Below the pieces are notes generated by a model. The model searched no databases, was not told the DNA's origin, and worked only from the letters and a program-made list of their open reading frames with translations. From contig JAFEGL010000021.1 in assembly GCA_018239895.1 (NCBI GenBank), forward strand, positions 1 through 42,763: 42,763 nt of DNA, in the 5' to 3' direction. This document shows positions 1 to 8,128 of this stretch, piece by piece (position 1 is the stretch's first letter; each line of letters starts with the position of its first letter). Source of the stretch: Verrucomicrobiota bacterium (GTDB lineage: Bacteria; Chlamydiota; Chlamydiia; Chlamydiales; SM23-39). A program made the translations under genes and the position numbers.

Positions 1-164
1 GAACCTATCCGCAAAGTATTTCGGGCAATCCCGAGTTTCGGCCGGCGCTTTTCGAGAGAAAAGCCGAGGCCATATTCCCGTTCCGATATTGACCTCGGCT
101 TTTCTCTCAAAAATCGCTCGCCCAAACTCTCGGGCTTGCCACAAACTACTTTACGGATAGGTTC
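1..164. repeat. Palindromic hairpin element, copy 1
   Basis: The whole segment is one imperfect inverted repeat. Its left end GAACCTATCCG is matched by CGGATAGGTTC at its right end. The arms stay complementary for about 75-80 bases, including the inner block GAGAGAAAAGCCGAGG, around a short centre containing CCATAT...ATATTG. The same terminal 9-mer GAACCTATC and a similar centre recur in the 169-bp element at 12899-13067, although the arm sequences differ. The ATG of the MFS gene directly follows the element, so its last bases (GGATAGG) are the only Shine-Dalgarno-like sequence for that gene. The left boundary coincides with the window edge, so no target duplication can be checked. It resembles a MITE or long hairpin repeat; no transposase is present. 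Confidence 0.85.
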
Positions 165-1382
165 ATGGAAAAACAGAGTCTGATCAAACTCAAAGGGGTT
201 CCCGAACCCTCATTACTCATTCTCCTTTTGCTCGTCTCGTTCCCGTCGGTTGGGGCCGTCTTGTTTACTCCGGCTTTGCCGGCGATCGCTCAGGCGTATG
301 GGATCTCTTCGGGATTGGCTCAGCTCACAATCACGATTTTTCTGATCGGCTACGCGCTGGGGCAATTACCATATGGACCCTTGTCGAATAGAGTCGGTCG
401 GAAAAAGGCTCTCTATTTGGGCCTAGCGATTTCGATTGTGGGTGCTCTCCTTTCTCTTGCGGCGGGAGCCCTGGAGCAATACTGGCTGCTTGCCCTCTCG
501 AGGATGATCGCCGCTCTGGGGGCCAGCGTGGGGCTGATGATGACCTTCACGATCACCAACGATTACTATGAGCCGCAGCTGGCTCGGCAAAAGCTGGCAT
601 TTGTGAACGTAGCCTTCGCCATTGCGCCTGGAGCGGCTGTGACGCTCGGCGGTTTTGCGACACAGTATTTTGGGTGGGAAAGCACATTTCTGCTACAGGC
701 TGTGTATAGCGTTTTGATTTTCATGTTGTGTCTGAAGCTTCCTGAAACGGGAACGGAACTCTCACCTGAGCCGCTCAATTGGAAAGTTTTATATGAGAGC
801 TACGCAAAGCGGTGCAAGAATCCGAGGCTTTTTGTCTGCGGAGTTCTTCAAGGCTGCTGCACAGCTTTAGTCTACATTTTCGCCGCCAAGGCTCCCTTTT
901 TGGCGATCCATATGCTCGGCTTAAGTCCGAGCACGTACGGCGCTTTGAACTTGATCCCTTCGGTAGGGATGATCTTGGGGGCGGTTTTGTCCCATAGGAC
1001 AGCCCATATGATCACGCCGCAGAAAGGGATTCTCCTTGGACTTTGTCTGATTTTCCCCTCAGCTTTAGCTATGTTTTTGGCCTTTTACTGGGAAGTCTTC
1101 AACATGTGGACCCTTTTTGGACCTTATTTCGTCATGAACATGGGGATCGTATTTGCCTATATCAATTGTCCGACGTTAGGAACGGGCCATGCAAAGAATA
1201 AGCCGAACGCCTCGGCCGTCTTTGCATTTTTGAACATCACAATGTGCGTCATCACGGTCTTTGCGCTGCAGGCATTGGACTCGCCATCGCCCATCTTGAT
1301 GCCGGTTTTGTTTTTGTCAGTATTTGTTGTTATTTTTCCTCTCTACGGGATTCTTGAATTCTTATTGAAAAGAACTCAATGA
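165..1382 (+). CDS. MFS transporter, Bcr/CflA-like drug exporter
   Basis: A 405-residue integral membrane protein with about 12 hydrophobic helices, the usual length for the family. After helix 1 (about 17-37) comes the stretch FTPALPAIAQAYGIS, typical of Bcr/CflA drug:proton antiporters. The loop between helices 2 and 3 carries the MFS signature A as GPLSNRVGRKKALYLG (about residues 70-86). Proton-driven export of small molecules across the inner membrane is the expected role; the substrate cannot be read from the sequence. The start ATG is immediately downstream of palindromic element copy 1, so the promoter must lie within or upstream of that element. The 3' end overlaps the adenylate cyclase start (ATGA), which indicates translational coupling. 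Confidence 0.85.
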   Translation: MEKQSLIKLKGVPEPSLLILLLLVSFPSVGAVLFTPALPAIAQAYGISSGLAQLTITIFLIGYALGQLPYGPLSNRVGRKKALYLGLAISIVGALLSLAAGALEQYWLLALSRMIAALGASVGLMMTFTITNDYYEPQLARQKLAFVNVAFAIAPGAAVTLGGFATQYFGWESTFLLQAVYSVLIFMLCLKLPETGTELSPEPLNWKVLYESYAKRCKNPRLFVCGVLQGCCTALVYIFAAKAPFLAIHMLGLSPSTYGALNLIPSVGMILGAVLSHRTAHMITPQKGILLGLCLIFPSALAMFLAFYWEVFNMWTLFGPYFVMNMGIVFAYINCPTLGTGHAKNKPNASAVFAFLNITMCVITVFALQALDSPSPILMPVLFLSVFVVIFPLYGILEFLLKRTQ

Positions 1383-3391
1383 GAAAAATCAAACTGAGAA
1401 CTCTTCTTTTGGGAGTTAATCTCTTTGCGATCGTGGCGACATCGGCCGCCATCATCTCCTCGACTTATACGAAATACAACAAGTCGATTGCCGATTTTTC
1501 CAAGCAGACGATCGTTCGGGTGGGCCAGCAAATTGTTGAAAGGATCTGTTGCTTAGAGCGGGAATTTGAGCAGCTGCCGAAAATGGGGGGCGTATTTTAT
1601 TTGAAAGAGTCGGGGATCGGCATTGAGAATACAGCTCTCAGCACTTTCTTTCTCGATGCGGTCCAATATTTCCCCGATCTTTTCACTTACTATTTAGGGA
1701 CGCCCGACGGGGGCTATCTCATCGCGATCAATATGACATTTTTCGGTTCGTCCAAAGAGCTCATTGAGACGCCGCCGGGCACCTCCTACTTGATCTTATT
1801 TAGAAATGGCTCCATGCCGAAAGATGCCCAGATGCAGGCTTTTTACGATGCCGATTTCGAGTTGATCGGCATGAAAGAAGTTCGGGGCCAAACCTACGAT
1901 CCGAGGGAGAGACCCTGGTATTTCGATTCGATCCATGCCAATCGGCTCTACTGGTCGGAAATCCACCCGTTCCATTTTCCCAGAGTCGAGAACGGCATCT
2001 CTGTCTCGATGCCTTTTTACGATAAGGAGGGGAATCTCTCTGCCGTAGTCGGAGCAGCCCTCTCTGTCGACCTTTTCTCTAAATTCTTAACTGAGCAAAC
2101 GATCGGCAAATCGGGGCAGGCATTCATCGTGGATGGAAAAGGGAAAGCGCTCCTTCCAAGAGACGCTCCCCATTCAGATCTTGCCAAGGCGGCCTTCGAC
2201 TTTTACAAAAGGCACAATGAACCTCAATTTTCATTCAAATTTTCCCATGAAACTTACTTGGCATTTTTCCATACTTTCCCTCCCACTTTTCAACCTGAAT
2301 GGAAGCTTGCCATCATCGCTCCCCGTTCTGATTTCTTTTCTGAACTGATGGCAGCGCAAAGAGATGCGATTTTGATTTCGGTGGCCATTTTGGCCGCAGC
2401 TTCGCTGTTCGTCACTTGGCTTTCGATCCGAATTTCCCGACCGATCGTCTCGATCTCTGAGGAGATCGATCAGATGACCCACCTCAATCTCGAAGGAGGG
2501 GAAATGATTGCGACAAAAATTTCTGAGATCGATCAGATCGAATCTTCTGTCTCCTCTTTAAAATCCTCTCTCCGCTCCTTTGGCCGTTATGTCCCCAAAG
2601 AGATCGCCAATCAGCTCATGTTGAAAGGGAACGATATTGAACTCGGAGGCGAAAAGAAAACGATCACGATCTTCTTTACCGACATCGCCAACTTTACCTC
2701 GATTGCAGAAACTTTTCCGATCGACACTGTGACTCATCTACTCGCAGAGCATTTCGATGCCCTTTCGAAAATCATCTTGGCTCAGGGAGGGGCGATCGAT
2801 AAGTTCATTGGGGATAGCATCATGTCGATCTGGGGCGCTCCAAACGAAGTACCCGACCATGCGGCGAGAGCCTGCACGGCGGCTCTTTTGTGCCAGAAAG
2901 CGCTGTCGGAGCTGAATGAAAAACAGAAACAGACGGGGCTCCCCGAATTTGCTACCCGGATGGGGATCAATTCGGGGGTGGCCATCGTCGGAAATTTTGG
3001 CACTCCCGAAAGGATGAACTATTCGGTCATCGGCGATGCGGTCAATACGGCCTCGCGGCTTCAGGTCCTCAACAAAAACTACGAGACGAAGATCATCATT
3101 GGAGAAGAGACGAAGCGGGACATCGGCCCTCAATTTCTCGTCCGTCCGCTAGGCCTTGTCGAGGTGAGGGGAAAGAAAAACAAGATCAGAGTGTTTGAAC
3201 TCGTCGCCAAATTTCAGGGGGAATCCTCAATATTGCCGAAGCCAGGGCAAGAGGAGCTTTGCAAGTTATTTGCTGAAGCCTATGAAGTCCATGAACAGGG
3301 AAATCTTGCCGAGGCCAAGAGGCTCTTCACATCGATTGCAGCTCGTTTCCCCGAAGACGTTCCAACTCAAGTCTATTTGAAGAAAAACTGA
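1379..3391 (+). CDS. Membrane adenylate cyclase (class III) with periplasmic Cache sensor and HAMP-like linker
   Basis: 670 residues: an N-terminal membrane anchor (about 8-28), a periplasmic Cache-type sensor (about 30-325; the DPRERPWYF block near 174-182 and the AVVGAALSVDLF block near 222-233 are typical), a second membrane helix (329-349), a HAMP-like linker, and a class III cyclase domain (about 425-610). Catalytic residues are intact: metal-binding D435 (FFTDIANFT) and D479 (KFIGDS), base-selecting K475 and D553, and transition-state N556 and R560. The Lys/Asp pair points to ATP rather than GTP as substrate. A short helical, TPR-like tail follows. It should make cAMP in the cytoplasm in response to a periplasmic ligand. 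The start overlaps the MFS stop, so transporter and sensor-cyclase are probably co-translated. Confidence 0.9.
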   Translation: MRKIKLRTLLLGVNLFAIVATSAAIISSTYTKYNKSIADFSKQTIVRVGQQIVERICCLEREFEQLPKMGGVFYLKESGIGIENTALSTFFLDAVQYFPDLFTYYLGTPDGGYLIAINMTFFGSSKELIETPPGTSYLILFRNGSMPKDAQMQAFYDADFELIGMKEVRGQTYDPRERPWYFDSIHANRLYWSEIHPFHFPRVENGISVSMPFYDKEGNLSAVVGAALSVDLFSKFLTEQTIGKSGQAFIVDGKGKALLPRDAPHSDLAKAAFDFYKRHNEPQFSFKFSHETYLAFFHTFPPTFQPEWKLAIIAPRSDFFSELMAAQRDAILISVAILAAASLFVTWLSIRISRPIVSISEEIDQMTHLNLEGGEMIATKISEIDQIESSVSSLKSSLRSFGRYVPKEIANQLMLKGNDIELGGEKKTITIFFTDIANFTSIAETFPIDTVTHLLAEHFDALSKIILAQGGAIDKFIGDSIMSIWGAPNEVPDHAARACTAALLCQKALSELNEKQKQTGLPEFATRMGINSGVAIVGNFGTPERMNYSVIGDAVNTASRLQVLNKNYETKIIIGEETKRDIGPQFLVRPLGLVEVRGKKNKIRVFELVAKFQGESSILPKPGQEELCKLFAEAYEVHEQGNLAEAKRLFTSIAARFPEDVPTQVYLKKN

Positions 3392-3406
3392 GAAAAAATT
3401 CACCAC

Positions 3407-3511
3407 AGAGACACGGAGTACACAGAGATAGGAAGGAGATTTAATTTTTATTTTGCTCTTGCAAAAAGGAAATTTCTATCTCTTTCTTATCTCTGTGTAC
3501 TCCGTGTCTCT
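3407..3511. repeat. Long inverted repeat between convergent genes
   Basis: The left arm (3407-3437) contains AGAGACACGGAGTACACAGA and the right arm (3481-3511) is its near-perfect complement, separated by an AT-rich loop of about 43 bases. It lies between the converging cyclase and cupin genes and could act as a bidirectional transcription end. Sequences of the type CCACAGAGACACGGAG are known as dispersed repeats in many unrelated bacteria and archaea (recollection, not searched). Confidence 0.8.
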
Positions 3512-3521
3512 AAAGTGGGGT

Positions 3522-3536
3522 GCGGGGCTTCCCCGC
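3522..3536. terminator. Short GC hairpin after the cupin gene
   Basis: GCGGGG-CTT-CCCCGC forms a perfect 6-bp stem a few bases past the end of the minus-strand cupin gene. There is no clear T-run, so it is only terminator-like. The 13-mer TGGGGTGCGGGGC that contains its left arm (3516-3528) recurs at 42694-42706, again in a hairpin, so this is a dispersed repeat. Confidence 0.45.
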
Positions 3537-3542
3537 CTCCGC

Positions 3543-3899
3543 TTACTTCTTCTTCAGGTAGCTTTCGGTCCCTTCGATCCAGTCTTGGCGGACGGGAGCA
3601 AAGATGTCGATGTCGATCGTATCCTCGAGAGCCTCAAACCGATGGACGGCGTTCGGGGGGATGACGAGAACGTCGCCTGCGCTGACGATGAACTCCTGCT
3701 CCTCGACGAAAACGCGCACTTTCCCCTTCACGATGTAGGTGATCTGCTCGCTTACATGGTGATGGTCTGGAATGATCGCCCCTTTTTTCAAATCGAAGTG
3801 GACCAACATCCCGTTCTGGCCGTGGAGCCAGCGGCGGTAAACTTTGTCTTTCATGGCCTCGAGGGGCATTTTGTCGAAGTGGTATAACTTAGCTTTCAT
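3543..3899 (-). CDS. Cupin-domain protein
   Basis: A 118-residue single-domain cupin. Motif 1 is GAIIPDHHHVSEQITYIVKG (about 41-60), with the His residues and Glu that bind metal. Motif 2 is AGDVLVIPPNAVHRF (about 74-88), with the last metal-ligand His. The size matches small mononuclear cupins, which include isomerases, dioxygenases and sugar-binding proteins; the substrate cannot be assigned. It stands alone, transcribed away from the VKOR gene and towards the cyclase gene. Confidence 0.8.
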   Translation of the reverse strand: MKAKLYHFDKMPLEAMKDKVYRRWLHGQNGMLVHFDLKKGAIIPDHHHVSEQITYIVKGKVRVFVEEQEFIVSAGDVLVIPPNAVHRFEALEDTIDIDIFAPVRQDWIEGTESYLKKK

Positions 3900-3973
3900 G
3901 GGAACCTCATTTTCTTTTCTATTGCTGGAATCTTGTTTTTTTGGAAAGCCCCTTTCTGGTATGGATCGTAAAT

Positions 3974-4594
3974 ATGGGTAAACAGTATCGGTATCAACCT
4001 TCCGCGATGGGCCAGCGGGTCTTGATCTGCTTCATTGCAGCGATCGCTGTGATCGTCGCTACTTACATGGGACTTTACGAGTGGCAATTGATCGATTCGG
4101 TCTGGGATCCTGTCTTTGGAAAGGAGACCGAAGATGTCTTGAATTCAGAGGTTTCCCATATTTTGCGGATCTGGATGCGGCTCCCCGATGCGGTCATGGG
4201 ATCGGTCGCCTATTTGGGCGATATCTTGTTTGCTCTCGCCGGCTCGGTGCAAAGATGGAAGGATCGCCCCTGGCTTGTGCTCCTTTTCGGCCTCGATGTG
4301 ATCCCGTTGAGCGGCGTCAGCGCCACGCTGGTCCTCTTGCAGGGGACCGTCGTCGGAGCTTGGTGCTTCCCTTGCCTGATCACGGCGGCCGTCTCGATTA
4401 CTTTGATGTGTTTGGCCTACGATGAAGTTCGGACGAGCATCTTGTTGCTCATCCGCGTCTGGAAAAGGACGCGCGACAAACGTTTTGTGTGGGATACTTT
4501 CTGGGGAAAAGCCTCGCAAATCGCCGAAGATGAGGCGAATCGGCTCGTGGAAGAAAGGGAAAATAGGAGAAATAAGGCATGTGGGCGCGGGTAA
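3974..4594 (+). CDS. Vitamin K epoxide reductase (VKOR) family membrane protein
   Basis: 206 residues from the ATG at 3974; an in-frame TTG at 3941 would add 11 residues. There are about four membrane helices. The VKOR active-site motif is present as GAWCFPCL (C131 and C134), preceded by the Ser-containing helix PLSGVSATLVLLQ. VKOR proteins pass electrons from thiols to quinones and recharge periplasmic disulfide-forming enzymes. The first periplasmic loop (IDSVWDPVFG...) lacks the shuttle cysteine pair of classical VKORs. This matches a variant group with a WDPxFG loop often found beside SPW-repeat proteins (recollection). The reading frame overlaps the next gene by 16 bases, so the two are coupled. 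Confidence 0.8.
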   Translation: MGKQYRYQPSAMGQRVLICFIAAIAVIVATYMGLYEWQLIDSVWDPVFGKETEDVLNSEVSHILRIWMRLPDAVMGSVAYLGDILFALAGSVQRWKDRPWLVLLFGLDVIPLSGVSATLVLLQGTVVGAWCFPCLITAAVSITLMCLAYDEVRTSILLLIRVWKRTRDKRFVWDTFWGKASQIAEDEANRLVEERENRRNKACGRG

Positions 4595-4935
4595 TCGAGT
4601 TCATGCTGGCTTGCTGGCTCTCTTTAAGCCCATTCATCTTGCGCTATTCGGATGAGGAGCCGACCTATTTTTGGGCGAGCGATTTTACCTGCGCTTTTCT
4701 GATCGCGCTGTTTTCTCTCCTCTCGTTTTGGCATCCCTTGCGGAAAATTCACTTGATGAATTTGGGCGTCGCGATTTGGCTTTGGACTCTAGGTTATCTC
4801 AATTTCCCTGAAGTGGCCCTTCCGCCCCAAGAAAACTCGGTGGCGATCGGCCTTCTGCTCTTGATGCTGGCCCTCATCCCGAACCACGCCCACCTTCCGC
4901 CCCCTTCCTGGCGCGATTTCTACGACCGGGGATAG
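4579..4935 (+). CDS. SPW-repeat-like small membrane protein
   Basis: 118 residues with about four hydrophobic helices. The N-terminal segment ACWLSLSPFILRYSD and the second half (LWTLGYLNF) follow the pattern of the SPW repeat family, short membrane proteins of unknown biochemical role. Overlap with the upstream VKOR gene argues that the two products work together, perhaps as an accessory to the VKOR membrane protein. The last 16 bases overlap the end of the methyltransferase gene on the other strand. Confidence 0.65.
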   Translation: MWARVIEFMLACWLSLSPFILRYSDEEPTYFWASDFTCAFLIALFSLLSFWHPLRKIHLMNLGVAIWLWTLGYLNFPEVALPPQENSVAIGLLLLMLALIPNHAHLPPPSWRDFYDRG

Positions 4936-5744
4936 ACCCCGTTGAACGTTTTGAAAGTCTGAGGTTTGATCTTCTTGGGCAAGAGGCTTCGCTGTTCGAC
5001 TTTTCTCCTTTTGAACCAATAAAATTCTCCCTTGCCGTTGGGATAGTACCCTTCGTAGGCGATCAACGGATTGTAGTAGCGGTTGACCCTGCCGAGATAG
5101 GTGCAGTCGAAGCCAGGTTTATGGCTCAGCTCATCTCTTACGTAATCCCTCAGCTGCAAGGCGAAGTCGCTCGAAACTTCGATGATGATCTGATCTCCCA
5201 AAGTGAGCAAATGATCTAAGATTTTTTTCCTCTCTTCCATGCAAGAGTCGATTTGATGGACGACGAGAAGGGCTAGAACGAGGTCGAAATGTTCCGCTTT
5301 TCCTAAATCGGCAAGCACTCGAGTTGTGATTTTCTGATGGAGAAAAGCGGTGTTGTTCAGCTTGTTCAAATGGCAGAGCTGATAGAGCATCGAATCGTGT
5401 TGGTCGTATTCGGCATTGGCGTGCTCGATCATGGTGCATTCAGCTTGAGGAAAATCTGAAGCGATCCGGAAAGAAAAATAACCTTGGGCAGCGCCTACGT
5501 CTAGAACGGAAAAAGGGCTGTTCCCATATTGTTGCGCAATCGATTTGATCAGCTCGTATCGATTTTGGCAGATGTTGATTCCCTGGAACTGAGTTTTGCC
5601 TCCAAAAAAAATATCTTGGTAGACGAGATCCTTATTTTCTAAGCAGTAAGCTAAAAATTCGGCGGGACTCATCGTCCCTTTCGGTTCGAAGGAACTTGGG
5701 AGAAATGTAGCGATGATGAGAGAGGCTGCTGAGAAAAATAACAT
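4920..5744 (-). CDS. Class I SAM-dependent methyltransferase
   Basis: 274 residues. The SAM-binding motif I is SVLDVGAAQGYFSFRIA (about 79-95), followed by an acidic end of strand 2 (MIEHAN) and a motif IV-like LVLALLVVHQIDS. The first 17 residues are hydrophobic (LFFSAASLIIATFLPSS) and could be a signal peptide or membrane anchor, unusual for a SAM enzyme because SAM is cytoplasmic; an internal ATG (residue 25) would remove it. The substrate is unknown. It converges with the SPW gene (16-bp overlap) and is divergent from the next methyltransferase. Confidence 0.75.
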   Translation of the reverse strand: MLFFSAASLIIATFLPSSFEPKGTMSPAEFLAYCLENKDLVYQDIFFGGKTQFQGINICQNRYELIKSIAQQYGNSPFSVLDVGAAQGYFSFRIASDFPQAECTMIEHANAEYDQHDSMLYQLCHLNKLNNTAFLHQKITTRVLADLGKAEHFDLVLALLVVHQIDSCMEERKKILDHLLTLGDQIIIEVSSDFALQLRDYVRDELSHKPGFDCTYLGRVNRYYNPLIAYEGYYPNGKGEFYWFKRRKVEQRSLLPKKIKPQTFKTFNGVYPRS

Positions 5745-5810
5745 CTGTACAGGGTTGATAAAAATAGTAAAAAAAAGTTAAAAGCTAAAAATATTTACAA
5801 AGGGGTTCCA

Positions 5811-6863
5811 ATGTCTCAAGCAACGACATCGAAAACGCAATTTATGCTCTACCGATTGTCCACAATCTTCAAATCTTTAAAAACTTTATACACATTGCCT
5901 CAAGAAAAAGTCGATGCTTTTGTGAAATCATACGGCATCTACGATTTTGATTGGGCCGATGAGAATGAGCTCATCTCAAAAATGGGAAAAGACTATTACC
6001 AAGAGATCAAAAAAGGTCTCGTCGATTGGTATTCTGTCCTCAACCACCTCTGCGCGATTGGCCAAGTCGAGAAAATGTACATCCCGCCCGCCATCGACCT
6101 CTCTGTCAGCATCATTGAAAACCAAAAACTCATCGAAAAGAGAATGAGCCAGGATCTCCGCCTCAAGAAGGGGAGCAAAGTGCTCGATATTGGATGTGGA
6201 AGAGGTCGCGTCGCTGCGAACATGTCGTCGATGACAGGAGCCGAAGTGACTGGCATCAACCTGGATCCCGATCAATTGGCCTCCGCTAAAATGTTCGCGT
6301 CGGTCAAAGGTTTGCCTTGCAATTTTCGCCAAGGAGATGTGAACGATATTCCACTCCCATTTGCAGACAATTCTCTCGATGCGGTCTATCAGATCCAGGT
6401 GTTCAGCCTTTCAAGAGATCTAGAGAAGCTTTTCCGAGATATCCACCGGGTACTGAAGCCAGGGGGAAGATTGGCTTGCCTTGATTGGATGAGCCTCGAC
6501 GCCTACAATCCAAAAGATCCTCACCATGCGAGCCTGATGCGGAGAATCAAGCCTCTCATCGGTGCGATCGGCACCCACTCGGTCGCCGAGTATGTCGAAA
6601 AACTGGAGAGAGCCGGCTTCGACGTCGTCGTGAATGAGAATCCGAGCATCGACGGGATGCAGGCTCCTCTGATCGACCGGGCCGACAAGTTCTTCACCCG
6701 CGTGACGAAGTTGGTGAAGTTCCTCGTCAAATGCCGCCTGATGCCGAAGCACTTCATTGCCCTCTTCGATCGGTTGACCCAAGACGGCCAAGCCCTGGTC
6801 GAAGCTGACCGGATGAAGCTCGTCACGACGACCTACTACATCGTCGCCGAAAAGAAAAGATAG
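5811..6863 (+). CDS. Sterol C-24 methyltransferase-like SAM methyltransferase
   Basis: 350 residues. Motif I is KVLDIGCGRGRVAANMSSMTG (about 123-143), followed by AEVTGINLDPDQL, then the LPFADNSLDAVYQIQ block, HRVLKPGGRLACLDW, and a DAYNPKDPHH segment. This order and spacing follow the Erg6/SMT family, which methylates sterol side chains at C-24. The N-terminal sterol-site consensus (YEYGWGxSFHF in authentic SMTs) is not conserved: the equivalent region is DYYQEIKKGLVDWYSV, so the acceptor may be a different lipid. A good Shine-Dalgarno (AAAGGGG) precedes the ATG and a strong terminator follows. Since chlamydiae do not make sterols, a host sterol or an isoprenoid lipid is a plausible substrate (inference). 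Lateral origin from a eukaryote is possible. Confidence 0.75.
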   Translation: MSQATTSKTQFMLYRLSTIFKSLKTLYTLPQEKVDAFVKSYGIYDFDWADENELISKMGKDYYQEIKKGLVDWYSVLNHLCAIGQVEKMYIPPAIDLSVSIIENQKLIEKRMSQDLRLKKGSKVLDIGCGRGRVAANMSSMTGAEVTGINLDPDQLASAKMFASVKGLPCNFRQGDVNDIPLPFADNSLDAVYQIQVFSLSRDLEKLFRDIHRVLKPGGRLACLDWMSLDAYNPKDPHHASLMRRIKPLIGAIGTHSVAEYVEKLERAGFDVVVNENPSIDGMQAPLIDRADKFFTRVTKLVKFLVKCRLMPKHFIALFDRLTQDGQALVEADRMKLVTTTYYIVAEKKR

Positions 6864-6871
6864 TTTATTTC

Positions 6872-6901
6872 GCCCCCCTCCTCTCTTGAGGGGGGCTTTT
6901 T
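6872..6901 (+). terminator. Rho-independent terminator
   Basis: The perfect stem GCCCCCCTC / GAGGGGGGC (9 bp, loop of 7) is followed by TTTTT and sits 9 bases past the stop of the SMT-like gene. This is the clearest intrinsic terminator in the window. Confidence 0.95.
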
Positions 6902-6902
6902 C

Positions 6903-6931
6903 TTGAAAAAATATCTCCTGCTCTTTAATCT
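6903..6931 (+). promoter_or_regulatory. Predicted sigma-66/70 promoter
   Basis: A -35 TTGAAA (6903-6908), a 17-bp spacer and a -10 TAATCT (6926-6931) lie directly after the terminator and before the gene at 6963. The same arrangement, TTGAAR-17-TAnnnT, is repeated before the next two genes. Confidence 0.65.
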
Positions 6932-6962
6932 CTAGGCTCTTCAAAAAAAACAGGAGTATTTT

Positions 6963-7631
6963 ATGCCAAGAACTTCATCGGCGACAGCTGGTCAACTTTC
7001 CCCCACAAGTTCGGACACTTCAGGAGACATTCCTGTCTCCCACGCCACCCGCACCGGTTTAGCAGCACACACACGCTCGACTATGGGCCCCTCTCAGCCC
7101 AGACATCCCGAGACGGGGAGTGGCGAAACTTCCGGACCCAGAAAGAATTGCTGCTTAGTTTTCTTCGCAGTTCTTTGGGCTATCTTTTCTAAAATCTTCG
7201 GCTGCAAACGGAGCTCAAGCGAAGAGTCGGTCGGATTGCTTGAAAGTTTAAAGACCAAGATTCAAGGGAATGCACTGCACAGACATTTGGAATCGGGGTT
7301 TCTGATTACCCGGGATAAAGCTGGGACTTGGCTCGGGCAGGAGATGTCTGCACGTCTGGTTGGAAATCTCGATGGGACCGACCCCGAAGCAGCTTACCTT
7401 GTAGTGCCGGTTCCTCAGCGAAGAGGCGTCGAATTTAAGGTAACACAATGGAAATACGAAGGTCCAACTTTGATAGAAAAAACGCCTGTTGGAAAGAGCG
7501 GGGAAGAGGTGATTTTGGAATTGAATCAACTCAACGAAACACACCAATTTGAGGAAAATCTTGATTCCTCTCTAATATCTGTTGCAGCTTGGATCCGTGC
7601 GAAAGCGCAGACTTCGACTAACCGAGCTTAA
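6963..7631 (+). CDS. Hypothetical protein, candidate secreted effector (disordered N-terminus)
   Basis: 222 residues, family not recognised. Residues 1-60 are rich in Ser, Thr, Pro and Gly with almost no hydrophobic residues, like type III secretion leaders. A short aromatic hydrophobic stretch bounded by cysteines and basic residues follows (RKNCCLVFFAVLWAIFSKIF at 60-79, then GCKRSSS). Residues 85-222 look globular, with several beta strands. The same three-part plan, down to the Cys-hydrophobic-Cys-x-Arg-Ser segment, appears in the gene at 8182, so the two are likely distant paralogues. The hydrophobic segment is too short for a bilobed Inc domain but could be a membrane dip or an acylated anchor. 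SD AGGAG and a predicted promoter are present. Confidence 0.7.
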   Translation: MPRTSSATAGQLSPTSSDTSGDIPVSHATRTGLAAHTRSTMGPSQPRHPETGSGETSGPRKNCCLVFFAVLWAIFSKIFGCKRSSSEESVGLLESLKTKIQGNALHRHLESGFLITRDKAGTWLGQEMSARLVGNLDGTDPEAAYLVVPVPQRRGVEFKVTQWKYEGPTLIEKTPVGKSGEEVILELNQLNETHQFEENLDSSLISVAAWIRAKAQTSTNRA

Positions 7632-7660
7632 TTGAAGACTCATATCTCCCTTTTTAGTAT
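7632..7660 (+). promoter_or_regulatory. Predicted sigma-66/70 promoter
   Basis: -35 TTGAAG (7632-7637), 17-bp spacer, -10 TAGTAT (7655-7660). The predicted start of transcription near 7667 gives a leader of about 20 bases carrying the SD AAGGGGGA for the gene at 7688. Confidence 0.65.
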
Positions 7661-7687
7661 GCTTGTCATCTAAAAAGGGGGACTTTC

Positions 7688-8128
7688 ATGGAATTAAATA
7701 ATTTCTTTGTCGTCGGCATCGCTGTTCGGACCACCAATGAGAATGGCCAATCAGGCGCCGACATCCCTCAACTCTGGGGCCGGTTTTTCCAAGAGAATAT
7801 CCTAGCTAAGATCCCCAACAAGATAGATTCCACCATCTACAGCGTCTACACCGATTACGAAGGGGATTTCATGAAGCCCTACACGACCCTTCTCGGCTGC
7901 AAAGTGCCCGATCTGAAGAACATCCCTCAAGGATTGGTCGGAAAAGAGATTCCCGGAGGAAAGTTCCTTGAATTCACCGCAAAAGGGCGGATGCAAGTTC
8001 TCCCCGAGTGGATCAACATTTGGAAAACCCCGCTTCCCCGCAGGTACACGGCCGATTTCGAAGTGTATCGAGAAAGTGTGCTCCTCTCCGATGGGGATGT
8101 CCCGATTTTCATCGCCGTTTCTTCTTGA
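7688..8128 (+). CDS. GyrI-like / AraC effector-binding domain protein
   Basis: 146 residues with the layout of stand-alone GyrI-like small-molecule-binding proteins: VGIAVRTTNE in strand 1, SADIPQLWGRFFQENIL-like helix, IYSVYTDYEGDFMKPYTTLLGC, then LPEWINIWKTPLPRRYTADFEVY. This fold (SOUL/GyrI) binds hydrophobic ligands or drugs; members are solitary antidotes or former regulator domains. No DNA-binding domain is attached. It lies between two candidate effector genes and has its own promoter and a strong SD. Confidence 0.8.
   Translation: MELNNFFVVGIAVRTTNENGQSGADIPQLWGRFFQENILAKIPNKIDSTIYSVYTDYEGDFMKPYTTLLGCKVPDLKNIPQGLVGKEIPGGKFLEFTAKGRMQVLPEWINIWKTPLPRRYTADFEVYRESVLLSDGDVPIFIAVSS

Noticed and set aside
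7645..7682. 13-bp hairpin burying the Shine-Dalgarno of the GyrI-like gene, an RNA-thermometer candidate
   Set aside because: The left arm overlaps the predicted -10 (TAGTAT) and lies upstream of the expected transcription start near 7667, so it would not be in the mRNA.
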